Shown here in pieces: positions 4,575-5,986 of a DNA stretch of 5,986 nt. The stretch lies in assembly GCA_903888815.1 (NCBI GenBank), contig CAISVC010000163.1, forward strand, positions 1-5,986. Reading direction: 5' to 3'. Under the pieces are notes generated by a model. The model was not told where the DNA came from, searched no databases, and saw nothing but the letters and a program-made list of their open reading frames with translations. The stretch comes from an uncultured Fibrobacterota bacterium. GTDB lineage: Bacteria; Fibrobacterota; Chitinivibrionia; Chitinivibrionales; Chitinispirillaceae. Numbering within the stretch: position 1 is the stretch's first letter; each line of letters begins with the position of its first letter. The translations under genes were made by a program, and so were the position numbers.

Positions 4575-5986
4575 CAGGATCACGTCGGCCCCTGTCGGGC
4601 ATTCTCTTCCGGCAGCCCCAACTCGCCTGCTTGAAGCAGACTCGAACAGGGCTCCCAGCCTCCAGAAAATACCCGACAGGGGCCTTGGCCTTAACGAAAG
4701 AGGATCGGCCATTCTGCTCGTCATATCAGTCGGAGCGCTGGTAACGCTCATGGTTTTCACCTGGGTTGTTTTTTCCGTGCAGCGGTACCGCACGGCCATT
4801 AGCATGCGCGACCGCCTGCACGCCCGCTATGCCGCTGAATCGGTGGTGAGCAAAGCATTGTACGGCCGGATGATAAACCCGCCGGACGTCGTAAAGCAGG
4901 ACAGCCTGATTGTTGCCCGGATGCCTGACACGTCACATGCCTGGGCTCGCGCCGAAGATTCTTCGCGTGCCATAGATTCCTCATTGACCTATACGGACAC
5001 GATACATCACAGCAGGGCCGATGCGTCCATCAGCGAAGAGGGTTCGTTTTTACGGATTAATGCCACAGGAAGCGCCGGAAACGCTGTCTGCGAGGTCGAG
5101 GCACTGTTCGGCTATGAGCTGTCTGCTCAGTACCGTTTTGCGCTTATTTTATCCGAACAGAACAAACGGCTCGATATACGGAAAGGAAGGATCATCGGCG
5201 ATGCATGGCTTGCGCAGCAGCCAGAGGGCTCTATTCAGGGGAAAGTCGAAACCGGCGTCGCAGAACTGCCGCAGGTCGCCGCCGAAAAGTTTAAACAGCA
5301 GGTGCAGGTGTTCGAAAATAAAATGCGTTTTCCGGAAAAGGCCGAGACCGTCCTGCAGGGGTCCCAGGTGTTTAACGAACAGTCGCCCCCGCCTCTTGAC
5401 TCGGGGAAAAACCTCTTTGTCAACGGCAATGTCCTGATTGAAAACAGCTCGAACAGGCCGTTTATTATCAAAGGCCCGGGGAGTATCATCGCATCCGGCT
5501 CCATCCAGATCTCCGGGCAGACCGTGGTCGAAAACGTGGAGCTTCTGGCAATTGATAAAGTACAATGTTTCGACAACGTCAGGCTGCGCAATGCTACCGT
5601 TTTTTCGATGACGACGATCGGCTTGGGCGATGATGTCCGGTGCAGCGGGAATTTTTACGCATTTGAGAACATCATTCTTGCCGGAAACGCGGTGGTGGAG
5701 ATGCCGGCGTTCGCCTTTGTACGGGGTGTCCTGAAAGGGAATGCCCTTACCAGCAGTTGCGGCGTCCGGTTGAGCGGGGAGTCGCGTTTCTCCGGCATCG
5801 TATTCTGCGAACAGGGTTTCACCTATTCTTCGATTGAAAAGAATACACGGTTTACCGGCCTTTTCTACACACGTGGGTATCTCGCGCTCGAAGGCACGGT
5901 GTACGGATGCGTTGCGGCACAACGCATGAAAAAAGACCTTGCGGGCGATAAAAACGAGTTTGCCGGCGGCACGATCGACCGGAAAA
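4546..5986 (+). CDS. PilX/GspK-like membrane-anchored pilin-type protein, partial
   Basis: The frame is open for 480 codons and runs off the window, so the C-terminus is missing. Residues 1-53 are a polar leader. NERG (50-53) then precedes a hydrophobic helix, SAILLVISVGALVTLMVFTW (54-73) continuing VVFSVQ, followed by RDRLHARYAAESVVSKAL (88-105). This is the arrangement of PilX_N/GspK-type minor pilins, where a pilin-like helix is followed by a YLAEAG-like motif. Cleavage could fall after G53. Glu at mature position 5 is absent (Leu58), as in GspK. Residues ~290-458 contain repeated short strands and turns rich in G, N, V and I (NGNVLIEN, GSIIASGSIQISG, GNFYAFENIILAGNAVVE, FTGLFYTRGYLALEGTVYG), suggesting a beta-solenoid. 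It overlaps the previous gene by 29 nt. An upstream in-frame ATG exists at 4516; downstream the next ATG (4750) lies inside the membrane helix. Any solenoid function (adhesion, polymer contact) is a guess. Confidence 0.7.
   Translation, partial: MSCTNTTRNSRITSAPVGHSLPAAPTRLLEADSNRAPSLQKIPDRGLGLNERGSAILLVISVGALVTLMVFTWVVFSVQRYRTAISMRDRLHARYAAESVVSKALYGRMINPPDVVKQDSLIVARMPDTSHAWARAEDSSRAIDSSLTYTDTIHHSRADASISEEGSFLRINATGSAGNAVCEVEALFGYELSAQYRFALILSEQNKRLDIRKGRIIGDAWLAQQPEGSIQGKVETGVAELPQVAAEKFKQQVQVFENKMRFPEKAETVLQGSQVFNEQSPPPLDSGKNLFVNGNVLIENSSNRPFIIKGPGSIIASGSIQISGQTVVENVELLAIDKVQCFDNVRLRNATVFSMTTIGLGDDVRCSGNFYAFENIILAGNAVVEMPAFAFVRGVLKGNALTSSCGVRLSGESRFSGIVFCEQGFTYSSIEKNTRFTGLFYTRGYLALEGTVYGCVAAQRMKKDLAGDKNEFAGGTIDRK
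4587..4684. repeat. 98-bp imperfect palindrome inside the fourth gene's leader
   Basis: GGCCCCTGTCGGG (4587-4599) and CCCGACAGGGGCC (4672-4684) are perfect 13-bp inverted repeats. Pairing continues inward: ATT 4601-4603 with 4668-4670, TCT 4605-4607 with 4664-4666, GGC 4611-4613 with 4658-4660, and AGCCC 4614-4618 with GGGCT 4649-4653. A separate inner hairpin, CTGCT-TGA-AGCAG, sits at 4627-4639, for about 32 pairs in all. The element begins 13 nt after the PilO-P stop and covers codons 14-47 of the fourth gene. No T-run follows, so it is not a typical terminator. It looks like a dispersed palindromic element that has entered the coding frame. Confidence 0.65.

Noticed and set aside
4500..4805. 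Minus-strand frame across the palindrome
   Set aside because: The palindrome keeps frames open on both strands, and no family-like sequence or ribosome-binding site supports this one. It would matter only if repeat copies elsewhere encode the same peptide.
5021..5437. 138-codon + strand frame in another phase
   Set aside because: The translation is rich in Arg, Ser and Cys without any motif, and it is nested in the longer coherent frame from 4546.
5149..5922. 257-codon minus-strand frame antisense to the fourth gene
   Set aside because: It lies entirely opposite the + strand frame, which shows pilin-type and solenoid-like features. Its translation has no recognisable domain or start signal, and it looks like a mirror frame from GC-rich codon use.

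Overview
The window carries the left part of a pilus or type II-like secretion operon, all on the + strand, from a Gram-negative bacterium. An outer-membrane secretin implies a double-membraned cell. The coding part is visibly GC-rich, while the first ~470 bases are AT-rich. I cannot assign a phylum from this sequence alone. The fused alignment-complex genes and the triple-STN secretin point away from the well-studied proteobacterial pilMNOPQ layout.

Layout: (1) Bases 1-471 hold no gene I can name. They may contain the tail of an upstream gene, a 25-bp inverted repeat (84-108), a 129-bp MITE-like palindromic element (216-344) with near-perfect terminal inverted repeats and a possible AATA target duplication, a candidate 32-codon leader ORF (377-475), and a candidate promoter/hairpin ending one base before the secretin start. 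(2) 472-2448 encodes a secretin of the PilQ/GspD class with three tandem N0/STN-like domains. (3) 2472-3620 encodes a GspL-like inner-membrane protein that joins a degenerate PilM-like cytoplasmic half to a PilN half. (4) 3636-4574 encodes a PilO-like protein with a PilP/GspC-HR-like C-terminal domain, apparently a PilO-PilP fusion. (5) From 4546 to the end of the window runs a long uninterrupted frame (480 codons, no stop reached). It encodes a PilX/GspK-like membrane-anchored protein with an unusually long N-terminal leader and a C-terminal region that looks like a beta-solenoid.

How they fit together: by family knowledge, PilM-N-O-P form the platform that spans the inner membrane and periplasm and contacts the secretin N0 domains. 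Here that platform appears compressed into two polypeptides encoded directly after the secretin. The pilin-like fourth product would be the first of the pilin or exported components. The genes are tightly packed (23-nt gap, 15-nt gap, then a 29-nt overlap), which supports one operon. No factor-independent terminator is visible inside the window.

The most unusual observation is a ~98-bp imperfect palindrome (4587-4684). It lies between the stop of the PilO-P gene and the membrane segment of the fourth gene, and no ATG, GTG or TTG start lies between it and that segment. If the fourth gene starts at its visible ATG, the palindrome is translated as part of the leader peptide.
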